A stretch of DNA of 64,000 nucleotides. It comes from Roseateles_B sp041905785. Lineage in GTDB: Bacteria; Pseudomonadota; Gammaproteobacteria; Burkholderiales; Burkholderiaceae_C. Location: the NCBI GenBank assembly GCA_041905785.1, contig JAYRKJ010000003.1, positions 62,001 to 126,000 on the forward strand. Direction: 5' to 3'. Shown here one piece after another: positions 62,545 through 64,000 of this stretch. Positions within the stretch are counted from its first letter, which is position 1; the number at the start of each line of letters is the position of its first letter. A program made the translations under genes and the position numbers. A model generated the notes under the pieces. The model worked only from the letters and a program-made list of their open reading frames with translations. It did not search any database and was not told where the DNA came from.

Positions 62545-64000
62545 ATGCGACTCGGACCCCAGCACACACGCCAGCCGTTCCGCTGCGCCTCCGGTCGGCC
62601 GGGCGTTCTGCATTCGCTGCCTGCGCTGGAGGCTGCGGGCATCGGACCCATCTCGCGGCTGCCGGTGTCGCTGCGCATCGTGCTGGAGTCCATGCTGCGC
62701 CACCTGGACGGCCGGCGCGTCAGCGAGGACCAGGTGCGCGCACTCGCCAACTGGGAGCCGCATGCGCCACGAAGCCAGGAGATCCCCTTCGTCGTGGCGC
62801 GCATCCTCTTGCAGGACTTCACCGGCGTGCCTTTGCTGTGCGACCTGGCGGCGATGCGCGACGCGGCGCAAGGCTTTGGCCGCAGCCCGCGCCTGGTCGA
62901 GCCGGTGGTGCCGGTGGATCTGGTGGTCGACCACTCGGTGCAGGTGGACCACTTCCGGGAGCCGGATTCGCTTGACCTGAACATGCGCCTGGAGTTCCGG
63001 CGCAATGCCGAGCGCTACCGATTCATCAAGTGGGGCATGCAGGCCTTCGAAGGCCTGCGCGTCGTTCCACCGGGCATCGGCATCGTGCACCAGGTGAACC
63101 TGGAGCATCTGGCGCGCGGCGTTCAGCAGCGCGACGGCGTGACTTTCCCCGACAGCCTGGTCGGCACCGACTCGCACACGCCGATGATCAACGCCCTCGG
63201 CGTCCTGGCATGGGGCGTGGGCGGCATCGAGGCCGAGGCCTGCATGCTGGGGCAGCCGCTGAGCCTCCTCACGCCCGATGTCGTCGGAGTGCACTTGTCC
63301 GGCCGCTTGCGGCCCGGGGTCACCGCCACGGATCTGGTGCTGGCCGTCACCGAGCGCCTGCGGCAGGCCCAGGTGGTGGGGCAGTTCGTGGAGTTCTTCG
63401 GCGACGGCGCGGCTTCGCTGGCGCTGCCTGATCGCGCAACGCTGGCCAATATGGCGCCCGAGTATGGCGCCACGGTCGGCTACTTTCCGCCCGACGAGAC
63501 CACGGCGGCCTACCTCGCCGCCACGGGCCGCAGCGACGATGAGGTCGACGCATTTCGCAGCTACTTCCAGGCCCAGCAGATGTTCGGCATGCCGCGCACG
63601 GGCGACATCGACTACAGCCGTGTCATCGAGCTGGATCTCGGCGGCGTCGTGCCCTGCGTGGCCGGACCCAAGCGTCCGCAGGACCGCATTCCCCTGCCCG
63701 CCCTGAAGTCGCGCCTGCGCGAGCTGCTGCACCGGCCCGTGGCCGAGGGCGGCTACGGTCTGCCCGAGGGGCCGCCGCCTTCGGCGCAGACGGGGCTCGA
63801 CCACGGCAGCGTGTTGATCGCGGCCATCACCTCTTGCACGAACACCTCCAACCCGGGCCTGATGCTGGCCGCGGGACTGCTGGCCCGGCGCGCGGTGGCA
63901 CGCGGGCTGCGTGTGGCGCCGCAGGTCAAGACCTCGCTCGCACCGGGCTCGCGGGTGGTCACCGACTATCTCGCCAAGGCCGGCCTGCTCGAACCCCTGG
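62545..64000 (+). CDS. acnA: Aconitate hydratase A, 3' end outside the window
   Basis: The plus strand is open from ATG 62545 to the window edge, 485 codons of about 900. CAGGAG lies 7 nt upstream. Clear AcnA landmarks are VPVDLVVDHSVQVD, FPDSLVGTDSHTPMINALGVLAWGVGGIEAEACMLGQP, FVEFFGDGAASLALPDRATLANMAPEYGATVGYFP, and the iron-sulfur ligand in AITSCTNTSNP. It isomerises citrate to isocitrate with a [4Fe-4S] cluster. AcnA-type enzymes are often stress-induced, which fits the neighbourhood. Confidence 0.95.
   Translation, partial: MRLGPQHTRQPFRCASGRPGVLHSLPALEAAGIGPISRLPVSLRIVLESMLRHLDGRRVSEDQVRALANWEPHAPRSQEIPFVVARILLQDFTGVPLLCDLAAMRDAAQGFGRSPRLVEPVVPVDLVVDHSVQVDHFREPDSLDLNMRLEFRRNAERYRFIKWGMQAFEGLRVVPPGIGIVHQVNLEHLARGVQQRDGVTFPDSLVGTDSHTPMINALGVLAWGVGGIEAEACMLGQPLSLLTPDVVGVHLSGRLRPGVTATDLVLAVTERLRQAQVVGQFVEFFGDGAASLALPDRATLANMAPEYGATVGYFPPDETTAAYLAATGRSDDEVDAFRSYFQAQQMFGMPRTGDIDYSRVIELDLGGVVPCVAGPKRPQDRIPLPALKSRLRELLHRPVAEGGYGLPEGPPPSAQTGLDHGSVLIAAITSCTNTSNPGLMLAAGLLARRAVARGLRVAPQVKTSLAPGSRVVTDYLAKAGLLEPL

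Overview
The window is GC-rich, densely coded DNA from a betaproteobacterium, most likely a Burkholderiales member of the Rubrivivax/Roseateles/Inhella type. The inference rests on gene order (metK - two LpxL-type acyltransferases - dapF - DUF484 - xerC), an ahcY-tlyA-metF operon behind an S-adenosylhomocysteine (SAH) riboswitch, DUF2917, PEP-CTERM components and diguanylate-cyclase signalling. No database search was possible, so the genus is not fixed. No rRNA, tRNA or CRISPR was recognised.

1-30 kb is mostly core genome. It holds a partial soluble lytic transglycosylase, two 5-formyltetrahydrofolate cyclo-ligase paralogues 2.5 kb apart, an X-Pro dipeptidase, a FemAB-like protein and OmpW, whose ribosome-binding site is buried in a perfect 10-bp inverted repeat. 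The methyl cycle follows: metF, tlyA and ahcY under the riboswitch, then metK. Between ahcY and metK lie a YcaQ-like protein and a signalling block (receiver-GGDEF, CheX-like, CheY-like). After metK come lipid A acyltransferases, dapF, xerC, a secreted barrel-like protein, an RlmI-type methyltransferase, a PEP-CTERM trypsin-like protease with a damaged 5' end, an Lrp regulator and glmS.

28.8-39.5 kb is accessory and partly decayed. A dead IS3-family element lies directly upstream of a compact hscC (Hsp70) / J-like membrane protein / two-TM pseudo-peptidase locus. Next are a Cys-rich secreted protein, a frameshifted Mrr-type nuclease, an AraC regulator and remnants of a DoxX/BufC operon beside a YHS-domain protein.

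40-49.4 kb is a redox and detoxification region: DsrE-like protein, two PPOX-type flavoproteins, a PDR/VanB-type reductase, a quinone-oxidoreductase pseudogene divergent from a TetR regulator with a clear palindromic operator, an NTF2-like protein, a GST, a flavoprotein disulfide reductase, a thioredoxin and a LysR regulator.

49.6-55.7 kb carries small accessory enzymes and a 1188-residue globin-coupled GGDEF-EAL protein. 55.8-62.2 kb is a cluster of envelope and general-stress proteins (DUF3309, two BON, PRC-barrel, CsbD, ferritin-like, Crp/Fnr, DUF1003, OmpA, DUF4398). The window ends inside an aconitase A gene.
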